Assembly: GCA_964581815.1 (NCBI GenBank)
Contig: CAZORE010000001.1
Location: forward strand, 93,346-157,345
Length of the DNA: 64,000 bases
Source: Trebonia sp964581815
GTDB taxonomy: Bacteria > Actinomycetota > Actinomycetes > Streptosporangiales > Streptosporangiaceae
Direction: 5' to 3'
Numbering within the stretch: the stretch's first letter is position 1; every line of letters starts with the position of its first letter. A model generated the notes under the pieces. The model was not told the origin of the DNA. It saw nothing but the letters and a program-made list of their open reading frames with translations, and did not search any database. This document shows positions 1 through 8,134 of this stretch, piece after piece. A program made the position numbers and the translations under genes.

Positions 1-1
1 C

Positions 2-1027
2 GTGCTGACCGGCCTGTCCAAGCCGACCGTCGGCGAGGCGGTTCGCCGGCTGGAAGCCGCGGACCTGGTGCGCGACACCGGCGAGCGCACCACGGGCCGG
101 GGCGGTGTCGGCACCTACTACGCGCTGGCCGCCGACGCGGGGCTGGCGCTCGCGGTGAGCATCGCGCCGCAGGGCGTTGCGGTCGAGGTGCTTAACGCGG
201 CCGGCGGCGTTACCGGCCGGGCCGTCGAGCCGGTGCGCCGGCCGGCCACACCGGACGCGATCGCCGGGGTGCTCTCCCGGGCCGCGCGCGGCGCGCTCGG
301 CGACCGCCGGGCTCGCGTGGCGGCGGTGTCCGCCGCCGACCCCGTCGACAAGGCAACGGGCGAACTGGTCCACCTGCCCGATGCGCCGTTCCTGCTTGGC
401 GCCATGTCGCCGGCGGCGACGCTCGCGCCGCTCATCGACGGGCCGGTCGTCGTCGACAACGACGTGAACTGGGCCGCCCGCGCCGAGCAGGCCGCTCGCA
501 CCGGGGCGGCTCACCCGGACGCGGCCGGCGACTTCGTCTACTTGTACCTCGGTGAGGGCCTGGGCTGCGCGGTCGTCGCGGACGGACGGGTCCGCCGCGG
601 GCACCGCGGCCTGGCCGGCGAGATCGCCCACGTTCACGTCCCCGGCCCGGGCGGGCAGGCCATGCCACTGATCGAGGTGTTCGGCCGGCTCGGCCTGCGG
701 CACGCCGGGTCCACGGCGATCGACGTCGGCCGGCTGCTGGCCGCCCTCGGGGACAGCGGCGGCACGGTGCTTGCGCGCGCGCTGGCCGAGGCGGTCAGCG
801 GCGTTCTCGACGCCGCCGTCGCCTTCACCGACCCCGCCTTCGCGGTCATCGGCGGGCCGTGGGGCTCGGCCGCCCTGTTCGCCGCCGAGCTTGCCGCGAC
901 GCTGTCCGCGCGCCCGCGCGGACTCCGCATCGCCCAGCCGCGGGTGAAAGAGGACCCCTCGCTAACGGGCGCGCGGGCCGCCGCCGTGCACCGCCTCCGC
1001 GACGACCTCGTCGCCCGCAGCCGTTAG
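2..1027 (+). CDS. ROK-family transcriptional regulator (5' end outside window)
   Basis: The open frame enters from the left edge. The first residues (GLSKPTVGEAVRRLE) are the recognition helix and wing of a winged-helix DNA-binding domain, so the true start lies upstream. About 300 residues of ROK sugar-kinase-like fold follow, with a DNDVN segment near residue 150 and a GHRGLAGEIAH segment near residue 205. The cysteine zinc motif (CxCGxxGC) usual just after that His segment is absent, so this is a non-canonical ROK protein. ROK repressors normally respond to sugars or their phosphates; the ligand here is unknown. It precedes the lig operon on the same strand with a 266-bp gap, so it may control that operon, but this is inference only. 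Confidence 0.85.
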   Translation: MLTGLSKPTVGEAVRRLEAADLVRDTGERTTGRGGVGTYYALAADAGLALAVSIAPQGVAVEVLNAAGGVTGRAVEPVRRPATPDAIAGVLSRAARGALGDRRARVAAVSAADPVDKATGELVHLPDAPFLLGAMSPAATLAPLIDGPVVVDNDVNWAARAEQAARTGAAHPDAAGDFVYLYLGEGLGCAVVADGRVRRGHRGLAGEIAHVHVPGPGGQAMPLIEVFGRLGLRHAGSTAIDVGRLLAALGDSGGTVLARALAEAVSGVLDAAVAFTDPAFAVIGGPWGSAALFAAELAATLSARPRGLRIAQPRVKEDPSLTGARAAAVHRLRDDLVARSR

Positions 1028-1207
1028 CCTCCCTGCCCTTCAGCCGTCACCACTGTCGCGACGCGCGATATGTGTTCCCGCCCACAATGCTTTCCGCTCA
1101 GTGAAAACACGCGCTTGTCCGCAAGGCGACGCTCCGGTTGAGTGAGTGAATGCGGGAAAGAGGCCGGGATCACCGGCATTAGCCCGCTGAGCTGTCTTTG
1201 AACTACC

Positions 1208-1225
1208 TGCATGTTTGCAAGTGCA
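1208..1225. promoter_or_regulatory. candidate operator upstream of the lig operon
   Basis: In the 266-bp gap before ligI an AT-richer stretch holds TGCA-N3-TTGCAA-N-TGCA, a near-symmetrical element centred on TTGCAA. It lies about 70-85 bp before the ligI start and could be a repressor or activator site for the operon. The symmetry is imperfect and no second copy was found, so support is weak. Confidence 0.3.
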
Positions 1226-1293
1226 TTAAGTCTGCCATGATCGAAATCACCGCATCCTGAGCCTGGCCATGCCGATGGAGAACGCAACTTCCG

Positions 1294-2196
1294 ATGAACG
1301 TCACCTTCGAGCCCGACGCCGACTGGCTTGTCTACCTGGCCAACCCGCGCAAGCCGTACTACGTGCTGCCACCGGGCGCGGTTGACGCGCACTGCCACGT
1401 CTTCGGCCCGGGCGATGTCTTCCCTTACGCGCCGGAACGGAAGTACACCCCGGTCGACGCCCCTAAGGAGAAGCTGTTCGCGCTGCGCGACTTCCTCGGC
1501 TTCGAGCGTCAGGTCATCGTGCAGGCCACCTGCCACGGCGCGGACAACCGCGCCCTGGTGGACGCGCTGCGCGCCGCCGGGGACCAGGCCCGCGGCGTGG
1601 CGACGATCCGGCCGAGCGTCAGCCGCGGCGATCTGGCCGAGATGCACGAGGCCGGCGTCCGGGGTGTCCGCTTCAACTTCGTCAGGCGCCTCGCCGACCC
1701 CAAGCCGGACGACTACTACCGTGGCCTGGTTGACCTCATCGCCGAGTTCGGCTGGCACATCGTCATCTACTTCGAGGCCGCGGACCTGGCCGAGCGCTGG
1801 GACCTGTTCACTTCCCTGCCCACGACCATCGTCGTTGACCACATGGGCCGGCCCGACGTGACGCAGCCGCTCGACGGGATGAGCTTCGCCCTGTTCCAGC
1901 GGCTCATGCGGGAGCACGAGAACGTGTGGGCCAAGCTGAGCGGCGCGGAACGCCTCAGCAAGTCCGGCCCGCCCCGCTACGACGACTTCATCCCGTTCGC
2001 CAGGCACATCGCGCAGGCGTTCCCTGACCGGGTGATCTGGGGCACGGACTGGCCGCACCCCAACATGAAGAGCCACATGCCCGACGAGGGCGACCTGGTC
2101 GACCTGCTGCCGCGGATCGCGCCCGCCGAGGAGCTGCAGCGCAAGCTGCTCGTCGACAACCCGATGCGCCTGTACTGGCCCGAGGAAGAAAGGTAG
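1294..2196 (+). CDS. ligI: 2-pyrone-4,6-dicarboxylate hydrolase
   Basis: Amidohydrolase-superfamily protein of 300 aa, the usual LigI length. It opens 2-pyrone-4,6-dicarboxylate to 4-oxalomesaconate in the protocatechuate 4,5-cleavage pathway (cytoplasm). Visible marks are the first-strand HxH (DAHCHVF, His33 and His35), DHMGRPD after the mid barrel, and the C-terminal GTDWPHPN with an Asp near residue 252 where LigI has its catalytic Asp. The ATG start has only a weak Shine-Dalgarno. It is first of four same-strand genes: ligA starts 6 bp after its stop, and ligB and ligC follow. The neighbours make LigI far more likely than another amidohydrolase. Confidence 0.9.
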   Translation: MNVTFEPDADWLVYLANPRKPYYVLPPGAVDAHCHVFGPGDVFPYAPERKYTPVDAPKEKLFALRDFLGFERQVIVQATCHGADNRALVDALRAAGDQARGVATIRPSVSRGDLAEMHEAGVRGVRFNFVRRLADPKPDDYYRGLVDLIAEFGWHIVIYFEAADLAERWDLFTSLPTTIVVDHMGRPDVTQPLDGMSFALFQRLMREHENVWAKLSGAERLSKSGPPRYDDFIPFARHIAQAFPDRVIWGTDWPHPNMKSHMPDEGDLVDLLPRIAPAEELQRKLLVDNPMRLYWPEEER

Positions 2197-2202
2197 GGCC
2201 TC

Positions 2203-2598
2203 ATGACGTCATACACCGCGGACTTCGATGACATCCCAGGCACCAGGGTGTTCACCGCCCAGCGCGCGAAGTCGGGCTACGCGCTGAACCAGTTCTGCAT
2301 GAGCCTGATGAAAGAGGCCAACCGCGAGCGGTTCAAGGCGAACGAGCGCGCTTACCTCGACGAGACAACCAAGATGTCCGAAGAGCAGAAGCAGGCCGTC
2401 CTCGACCGCGACTACAACAAGATGATCGACCTCGGCGGCCAGATCTACTTCCTCGCGAAGATCTTCGCCACCGACGGGCTGAGCTACCTGCAGGCGGTGA
2501 GCACGATGACCGGGATGCCCATCGACGAGTACCAGCAGATGATGATCTCGGGCGGCCGCCACCCGGAGGGCTGGCGCTCGATTAAGGACGGTAACTGA
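2203..2598 (+). CDS. ligA: protocatechuate 4,5-dioxygenase alpha (small) subunit
   Basis: A 131-aa helical protein of the LigA family, close to the 139 aa of the Sphingobium subunit. It packs on LigB and helps close the active site of the Fe(II) extradiol dioxygenase that cleaves protocatechuate between C4 and C5. Recognisable stretches are IPGTRVF near residue 12, the central SEEQKQAVLDRDYNKMI helix, and the C-terminal GGRHPEGWRSIKDGN tail. Only 1 bp separates its TGA from the ligB GTG, so the two subunits are probably translationally coupled. A gallate or other catechol-acid dioxygenase small subunit is possible, but ligC and ligI alongside favour protocatechuate. Confidence 0.9.
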   Translation: MTSYTADFDDIPGTRVFTAQRAKSGYALNQFCMSLMKEANRERFKANERAYLDETTKMSEEQKQAVLDRDYNKMIDLGGQIYFLAKIFATDGLSYLQAVSTMTGMPIDEYQQMMISGGRHPEGWRSIKDGN

Positions 2599-2599
2599 C

Positions 2600-3451
2600 G
2601 TGGCTCGCATCACGCACGGGCTTACCACGAGCCACATCCCGGCCGTCGGCGCCACGATCGACCACGGCCGGACGCAGGAGCCGTACTGGAAGCCGCTGTT
2701 CGACGGGTATGAGTGGACGAAGGCCTGGGCGAAGGAGAACGTCCCCGACGTCATCATCCTCGTCTACAACGATCACGCGTCGGCGTTTACCCCGGCGCTC
2801 GTCCCGACCTTCGCGCTCGGCTGCGCCGATGAGTTCCCGCCGGCCGACGAGGGCTACGGGCCCCGCCCGGTGCCGGTCGTCACCGGGCGCCCCGACCTGG
2901 CCGCCCACCTGGCCGAGGGCCTCATTCTCGACGAGTTCGACCTCACCCTGATGTACGACCTGCCGGTCGACCACGGCCTCACCGTGCCGCTGTCGCTGGT
3001 CTACGGCCAGCCGCAGGCGTGGCCGGTGACGGTGATCCCGCTAGCGGTGAACGTGGTGCAGTACCCGCCGCCCACCGCCCGCCGCTGCTTCATGCTCGGC
3101 CAGGCGATCCGCCGGGCGGTGGAGCAGTTCGACGACGACCTCAACGTGCACATCTGGGGCACCGGCGGCATGAGCCACCAGCTGCAGGGCCCGCGGGCGG
3201 GCTTCATCAACCAGCCGTGGGACCACGCGTTCATGGACCGGCTGATTAAGGACCCGGCCGAGCTCGCGCAGACGAAGCACCTGGAGTTCGTCCGCGAGGC
3301 CGGCGCCGAGGGCATCGAACTGGTCATGTGGCTGATCATGCGCGGCGCGCTCGGCCCCGAGGCCGAGGAGCTGTACCGCTTTTACCACGTCCCCGGTTCC
3401 AACACCGCCGTCGGGCACCTGGTGCTGCGCTCGGTCGACACGCCCGCGTAG
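2600..3451 (+). CDS. ligB: protocatechuate 4,5-dioxygenase beta (catalytic) subunit
   Basis: LigB-type class III extradiol dioxygenase subunit of 283 aa. It binds Fe(II) and inserts O2 into protocatechuate, giving 4-carboxy-2-hydroxymuconate-6-semialdehyde. Candidate iron ligands are His12 (TSHIP), His59 (YNDHAS) and Glu240 (EGIELV), with the catalytic base at His193 (GMSHQL). They correspond to His12, His61, Glu242 and His195 of the Sphingobium enzyme with a 2-residue offset, so the active site looks intact. The GTG start is set by the adjacent ligA stop. The product would be the substrate of LigC, encoded 33 bp downstream. Confidence 0.92.
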   Translation: MARITHGLTTSHIPAVGATIDHGRTQEPYWKPLFDGYEWTKAWAKENVPDVIILVYNDHASAFTPALVPTFALGCADEFPPADEGYGPRPVPVVTGRPDLAAHLAEGLILDEFDLTLMYDLPVDHGLTVPLSLVYGQPQAWPVTVIPLAVNVVQYPPPTARRCFMLGQAIRRAVEQFDDDLNVHIWGTGGMSHQLQGPRAGFINQPWDHAFMDRLIKDPAELAQTKHLEFVREAGAEGIELVMWLIMRGALGPEAEELYRFYHVPGSNTAVGHLVLRSVDTPA

Positions 3452-3484
3452 CCAAGCAGCCAAGTAATCAGGGAGACACTGGAC

Positions 3485-4435
3485 ATGAAGATTGCCCTCG
3501 CCGGCACCGGCGCGTTCGGCATCAAGCACCTCGACGGCCTGGCGAACATCGACGGCGTCACCGTCACTTCCGTGGTCAGCCGTCGCCTGGAGCAGGCCGA
3601 GGAGGTCGCGCGCAAGTACGGCATCGGGCACGCGGGCACGGACCTGGACGAGGTACTGACCAGGGACGACGTGGACGCGGTCATCTTGTGCACGCCGACC
3701 CAGCTCCACGCGGAGCAGTCCATCGCGGCGATGCGGGCAGGCAAGCACGTCCAGGTGGAGATCCCGGTCGCCGACAGCTGGGCGGACGCGCAAGCGGTCC
3801 AGCGGGTGCAGCAGGAGACCGGCAAGACCTGCATGGTCGGTCACACCCGCCGGTTCAACCCGTCGCACCAGTGGGTCCGCCACCGCATCACCGCGGGGGA
3901 ACTGTCCATACAGCAGATGGACGTGCAGACCTACTTCTTCCGCCGCACCAACATGAACGCGGCCGGGCAGCCGCGCAGCTGGACCGACCACCTGCTGTGG
4001 CACCACGCCGCGCACACGGTCGACCTGTTCCAGTACCAGACCGGCGAGCAGGCCTCGATCGCCAACGCCGTGCAGGGCCCGATCCACCCCGACCTCGGCA
4101 TCGCGATGGACATGTCCATCCAGCTGCGCACCCCGTCGGGCAAGATCTGCACCCTGTCGCTCAGCTTCAACAACGACGGCCCGCTTGGCACCTTCTTCCG
4201 CTACATCTGCGACAACGGCACCTACATCGCCCGCTACGACGACCTGGTGACCGGCCGCGAGGAGCCCATCGACGTCTCGCACGTCGACGTCTCGACCAAC
4301 GGCATCGAGCTGCAGGACCGGGAGTTCGTCGCGGCGATCCGCGAGGGCCGCGAGCCGAACTCAAGCATCGCCAGCGTCCTGCCCTGCTACCGGGTGCTCG
4401 GCGAACTGGAGACGCAGCTCGCGGGCCAGCGGTAA
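3485..4435 (+). CDS. ligC: 4-carboxy-2-hydroxymuconate-6-semialdehyde dehydrogenase
   Basis: Gfo/Idh/MocA-fold NAD(P)-dependent dehydrogenase of 316 aa, nearly the length of Sphingobium LigC (315 aa). It oxidises the cyclised LigAB product to 2-pyrone-4,6-dicarboxylate. The N-terminal Rossmann motif is GTGAFGIKHLDG (residues 7-18), the second-domain signature is AGKHVQVEIPVADSW near residue 90, and the WTDHLLWHHAAHTVDLF stretch holds the His-rich active site typical of this branch. An AGGGAGA Shine-Dalgarno lies just before the ATG. It ends the lig operon; the next gene is convergent and its stop is only 12 bp away. No ligJ, ligK or ligU homologue is in this window. Confidence 0.88.
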   Translation: MKIALAGTGAFGIKHLDGLANIDGVTVTSVVSRRLEQAEEVARKYGIGHAGTDLDEVLTRDDVDAVILCTPTQLHAEQSIAAMRAGKHVQVEIPVADSWADAQAVQRVQQETGKTCMVGHTRRFNPSHQWVRHRITAGELSIQQMDVQTYFFRRTNMNAAGQPRSWTDHLLWHHAAHTVDLFQYQTGEQASIANAVQGPIHPDLGIAMDMSIQLRTPSGKICTLSLSFNNDGPLGTFFRYICDNGTYIARYDDLVTGREEPIDVSHVDVSTNGIELQDREFVAAIREGREPNSSIASVLPCYRVLGELETQLAGQR

Positions 4436-4447
4436 GCCGGCGGCGGG

Positions 4448-5875
4448 CTATTCCGCGCCCGCCAGGCCGGCATCGGTCCCGCGCTCGGGGTGCGGGCCCA
4501 TCGTGCCCGCGGCATCGGCATCGCGGACCGTCAGGGCCAAGAGCAGTCCGAGGAACGCCACGCCCGCGCCAGCCAGGTACACGGCGTGGAACGCGGAGAC
4601 GGGCGCGCGAACCCGGTCGGCGCTGCCGGCGGCGAGCACGGCCGACAGCAGCGCCACGCCCATGGCGCCGGCCGACCGTTGCCCGGCGGTGAAGATGGCG
4701 GTCGCGTGGCCGGTGTCCACGGAGGAGATCCGCGCGTAGGCCGCGGCCTGGACCGGCAGCATCACGTAGGACACGGCGAGCCCGATCGCGAACATGAGCC
4801 CGCGGACCAGCCACAGGCTGGTGGACCCGCCGGCGGTGGACAGGGCGACGTTGACGACGACCAGGCCGAGGAAGCCGGCCGCGATCAGCCGGCGGGGCCC
4901 GACGCGCGGGTAGAGCCGGGCGACGACCTGCGAGGAAAGGCCGATCGCGACGGCCTCGGGGAAGGTGGTCAGCCCGGAGGCGAGGGCGCTCCCGCCGCGC
5001 CCCTCCTGCACGTACAACGCCGTGAACACCAGCGAGCCGAAGAACGCGGTGGTGCTGCAGCCGATCAAGACGCAGCACGTGCGGAAGAGCCGGTCGCCAA
5101 GCAGCCGCAGCCGCAGCACCGGCCGCGGGCTGCGCAGCGAGTGCCGGGTAAACCAGGTCAGGGCCAGCGCGCCGAAGACCCCGGTGCCGACGGTGGCCGG
5201 GGCGGCCCACCCGGCCGTCGGCCCGGTGCTCACGCAGTAGAGCGCGGCCGTGAGGCCGGCCGCCGCGAGCGCGAAGCCGGGCAGGTCGAAGGGCTGCGGG
5301 TCGGCCGGGGGAGTGCGGGGCAGGAAGAGGAAGCCGAAGACCAGGGCGGCGCAGGCGACCGGCACGTTGATCAGGAAGATCCAGTGCCACGACAGCTCGG
5401 CGATGAGCGCGCCGCCGATGACCGGCGCCGTAGCGGGCGCGAGCACGGTGACCCGGGTGATCATCCGCGCGATGTGCACCCGCCGGGCGGGCGGGTAGGC
5501 CCGGTAGAGCATGGCCATCGCGACCGGCATCATGAACCCGGCGCCAAGGCCCTGCAGCAGCCGCGCGCCGATGAGTTCCGGCAGGTTCTGCGCCGCGGCG
5601 CACAGCGCCGACGAACCACCGAACGCGGCGAGGCTCGCCAGGTAAACGCGGGTGGTCCCGAGCCGGTCGCCCAGCCAGCCGGACAACGGGATCGACGCGG
5701 CGATGCTCAGCAGGTACCCCGTGATGACCCACTGGACCTGCGCCGGGGTGGCCGAGAAGTCCCGGCCGAGGCTGGCGACCGCGACGTTCACGATCTGCGA
5801 GTCCATGATCGACATGAACATGCCCGCCGTGAACACGACGGCGACCGCGGCCTGGGGAGACGGCCGGCGCCGCAT
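4448..5875 (-). CDS. MFS drug-resistance-type transporter (DHA2-like)
   Basis: Major facilitator of 475 aa with about 14 hydrophobic segments. The N-terminus shows FMSIMDSQIVNVAVASLG, the motif D1 region of the DHA2/EmrB branch, followed by GWLGDRLG (motif A) and LLQGLGAGFMMPVA (motif B). It probably exports small organic compounds by proton antiport. The frame stays open far upstream, but that part is antisense to the aldo/keto reductase; the ATG at 5875, 5 bp after the reductase stop, gives the right N-terminus. It is co-oriented and probably co-transcribed with the reductase. The substrate is unknown. Confidence 0.88.
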   Translation of the reverse strand: MRRRPSPQAAVAVVFTAGMFMSIMDSQIVNVAVASLGRDFSATPAQVQWVITGYLLSIAASIPLSGWLGDRLGTTRVYLASLAAFGGSSALCAAAQNLPELIGARLLQGLGAGFMMPVAMAMLYRAYPPARRVHIARMITRVTVLAPATAPVIGGALIAELSWHWIFLINVPVACAALVFGFLFLPRTPPADPQPFDLPGFALAAAGLTAALYCVSTGPTAGWAAPATVGTGVFGALALTWFTRHSLRSPRPVLRLRLLGDRLFRTCCVLIGCSTTAFFGSLVFTALYVQEGRGGSALASGLTTFPEAVAIGLSSQVVARLYPRVGPRRLIAAGFLGLVVVNVALSTAGGSTSLWLVRGLMFAIGLAVSYVMLPVQAAAYARISSVDTGHATAIFTAGQRSAGAMGVALLSAVLAAGSADRVRAPVSAFHAVYLAGAGVAFLGLLLALTVRDADAAGTMGPHPERGTDAGLAGAE

Positions 5876-5880
5876 GATCG

Positions 5881-6837
5881 TCAGGCGGTGGCTCCGATGG
5901 CCGTCAGCCGCCGCCGCTCGTCCGGCGACAGGCTCATCGCCACGGTGAGGGCGCCGAGGTTCGCGGTTACCTGCTCCGGCCGCGTCGCGCCGAAGAGCAC
6001 GGCGGCCACCGACGGGTTGAGCAGCGCGAACGCCATGGCCAGGTTCGCCGGGTCGCGTCCGGTCGCGCTGGCGAACGCCGCGAGTTCCCGGCCCGCCGCG
6101 ATCGCGGACGCCCACTGCGGGCTGTCCAGCGTGCCCGCGGCCCGGCCCGCCTCCGGGTCCTTGTCGTACTTGCCGGTCAGGATGCCGCCCGCGAGCGTGT
6201 ACGAGGCGACGACGGACAGGCCGCGTTCCGCGGCCAGCCGCCGCATCAGCGGGTCGTCCACTGCCGTGCGGCTGACCAGGCTGTAGGCCGGCTGCGTGGC
6301 CGAAGGCCCTGGCAGTCCCGCGCGCTCCGCGACCTGGAAGGCCTGCTCGATCTGCGCCGGCGTCCAGTTGAACACGCCCCAGGCCCGAGCCTTGCCGGCC
6401 TTGATCAGGCCGCCGATCATGCCCACCGCGTCCTCGACGGTCACGCCCGCGGGAAGCCGGTCCGAGTAGATCAGGTCGATGTAGTCGAGGCGCATCCGCC
6501 CGAGCGACCCGGCCAGCTCCTGGGCGGGCGTCTCGTGCGGCCAGAACTCCCACCACAGCTTGTTCGCCACCACGGTGTCCGCGCGCCGCCAGCCGGCCGC
6601 GCGGAACAACTCGCCGAAGACCACCTCGGAGTACCCGCTCGGGATCGGCGCGCGGCCCGTCTCGTCGTTGTACCTGGCGTCGTCGAGGAAGGTGATGCCG
6701 GCGTCGCGGGCCGCGGTCATGACGCTGACGCCCCGGTCGCGGTCGATCCTCTCGAAGGTCCGCCAGGAGCCAAGGGCCAGGCGGCTGACCTGGATCCCGC
6801 TCCGTCCCAGCGGAACTGCCGGCATCGCTGTGGTCAT
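5881..6837 (-). CDS. aldo/keto reductase-family protein
   Basis: A (beta/alpha)8 barrel protein of 318 aa with N-terminal PLGRSGIQVSRLALGSW. The catalytic Asp/Tyr pair is visible in FLDDARYND and the Lys in VANKLWW. Where the fourth catalytic residue, His, is expected (xxxCHRP in the Kv-beta-like branch) the sequence reads DLIYSDR, so the His looks replaced, apparently by Asp. The fold and NADP site (GVFNWTPAQI; TRPEQV) seem intact, so it may act on unusual substrates or bind cofactor without normal turnover. It is followed after 5 bp by the MFS gene, suggesting a shared detoxification or transport role. Confidence 0.85.
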   Translation of the reverse strand: MTTAMPAVPLGRSGIQVSRLALGSWRTFERIDRDRGVSVMTAARDAGITFLDDARYNDETGRAPIPSGYSEVVFGELFRAAGWRRADTVVANKLWWEFWPHETPAQELAGSLGRMRLDYIDLIYSDRLPAGVTVEDAVGMIGGLIKAGKARAWGVFNWTPAQIEQAFQVAERAGLPGPSATQPAYSLVSRTAVDDPLMRRLAAERGLSVVASYTLAGGILTGKYDKDPEAGRAAGTLDSPQWASAIAAGRELAAFASATGRDPANLAMAFALLNPSVAAVLFGATRPEQVTANLGALTVAMSLSPDERRRLTAIGATA

Positions 6838-6893
6838 GCGCTCCTCGATCCTGCTCGGTTTCCCGGCCCGTCAAGGCTGACGTTAGTGCGGGT

Positions 6894-7949
6894 TTAGCCG
6901 AACCGCACCATGCTGAGGAGGCCGAACGCCAGGCAGTAGATGGCGAACGGGATCAGGGTCCGGGTCTGGAACCAGCGGACGAGGAACCTGACCGAGAGGT
7001 AGGCCGCGATTCCGCAGACGATGAAGCCGACGGCGACCTGGCCGTGGATGTGCGCGCCCGCCGCGCCGGCCAGCGAGGGGACCTTGAGGGCTCCGGCCGC
7101 GAGGATGACCGGGGTGGCCAGCAGGAAGGCGAAGCGCACGGCGTCCTCGTTGTCCAGGCCCCGCCACAGGCCGCCGGCCATGGTGACCCCGGACCGGCTG
7201 ATTCCCGCGAGCAGCGCGAGGATCTGGACCGACCCGATCACGATGGCGTCCACGTAGGGCAGCCGCGAGATCCGCTCGTCGGACCGTTCCGCGTCCGCGA
7301 TGTCGGAGGCGTCCCGCGCACCGGACGGCCTGCGGTGCGCGGCGGACTCCGCCAGGGCCGCCGGCCCCGGAGGGTAGGCCGCGCCGAGCGGCGCGCCGGC
7401 CGGGGCCGGCTGGCCGGCGGCGACCGGGACCTCCGCCTGCTTCCGGCGGGCGGCGGACCGGCGCAGTGCCTCGGCGCCGAGCAGGATCAGCCCGTTGACG
7501 AACAGGAGGACGGCCGCGGCGGCGGGCTTGGCGAACACGACACGGAAGGCGTGCTCAAGCAGGATCCCGGCCAGCCCGACCGGGATGGTCGCGAAGATGA
7601 TCATCCACGCGAGCCGCTGGTCCTTGTCGAGCACCGACAGCCGCAGCCGCCGCGCCTGCAGGCTCAGCCGCACGCTCGCCGGCAGGCTGCGCAGGAACCC
7701 GCGGATGATCCGGACCCAGTCGGCGCGGAAGAACCACAGCAGCGCCAGCGCCGACGCGACGTGCAGCGCCACGATGTAGGCCAGGTAGAACGAACTCCCG
7801 CTGTCCCCCTGTGAGGACTGGGTAACCAGCGTCTGCCAGGAGCCGCCGAACCACGCCGGGACCAGCACCGAGTGGCCGAGACTGGAAACCGGGAACATCT
7901 CGGTGACGCCCTGGATCAGCGCGATCACCACCGCCTGAAAGTACGTCAA
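6894..7949 (-). CDS. uppP: undecaprenyl-diphosphatase (UppP/BacA)
   Basis: Polytopic membrane protein of 351 aa that recycles undecaprenyl diphosphate to the monophosphate for peptidoglycan and other surface polymers. Signatures are QGVTEMFPVSSLGH at residues 14-27 (the E/QxxxE and PVSSxGH motif) and LAGISRSGVTMAGG (SRSGxT motif) in the second half. It is longer than the usual 265-285 aa because of a polar, Pro/Ala-rich insertion at about residues 165-235 between membrane segments, probably a cytoplasmic loop. Such insertions occur in some actinobacterial UppPs. The ATG follows a GGAGC-like site. The gene stands alone, divergent from the tricorn gene. Confidence 0.93.
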   Translation of the reverse strand: MTYFQAVVIALIQGVTEMFPVSSLGHSVLVPAWFGGSWQTLVTQSSQGDSGSSFYLAYIVALHVASALALLWFFRADWVRIIRGFLRSLPASVRLSLQARRLRLSVLDKDQRLAWMIIFATIPVGLAGILLEHAFRVVFAKPAAAAVLLFVNGLILLGAEALRRSAARRKQAEVPVAAGQPAPAGAPLGAAYPPGPAALAESAAHRRPSGARDASDIADAERSDERISRLPYVDAIVIGSVQILALLAGISRSGVTMAGGLWRGLDNEDAVRFAFLLATPVILAAGALKVPSLAGAAGAHIHGQVAVGFIVCGIAAYLSVRFLVRWFQTRTLIPFAIYCLAFGLLSMVRFG

Positions 7950-8028
7950 CCCAGCTCCTTGGCACGCGACGGGGGAAAGGGGATGGCGGGCCGGCCGCTG
8001 ATCCCCGGACTTACGGCAGCACTTTACT

Positions 8029-8044
8029 TCTACAGACGTGTAGA
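8029..8044. promoter_or_regulatory. candidate operator TCTACA-N4-TGTAGA
   Basis: A perfect 6+4+6 inverted repeat in the 185-bp divergent gap between uppP and the tricorn gene, embedded in AT-richer sequence. It looks like a dimeric repressor site. It resembles TACA/TGTA operators of BlaI/CopY-type repressors, but the spacer is 4 rather than 2, so no family is assigned. It could control either neighbour. Confidence 0.4.
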
Positions 8045-8122
8045 TGTTATGCGATCGCAGCGGTTACCCGCACGCTTACGCGGCCCGGGATTTAACGCGT
8101 AGCCCTCTCCCGGGGACAACCG

Positions 8123-8128
8123 TACGAT
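8123..8128 (+). promoter_or_regulatory. -10 element of a probable leaderless promoter (tricorn gene)
   Basis: TACGAT ends 6 nt before the GTG start at 8135, and no Shine-Dalgarno is visible. Initiation at or next to the GTG would give a leaderless mRNA, common in actinobacteria. Confidence 0.5.
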
Positions 8129-8134
8129 GGCCAG

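Noticed and set aside
3328..4692. Long plus-strand frame (454 aa) over ligC
   Set aside because: Overlaps ligC in another frame with low-complexity Arg/His/Gly content; ligC has clear homology.
4448..6874. Single 808-aa minus-strand reading frame spanning the MFS gene and the region of the aldo/keto reductase
   Set aside because: The first half is a shadow of the reductase in another frame; only the MFS part from 5875 has protein-family features, so it is not a fusion.
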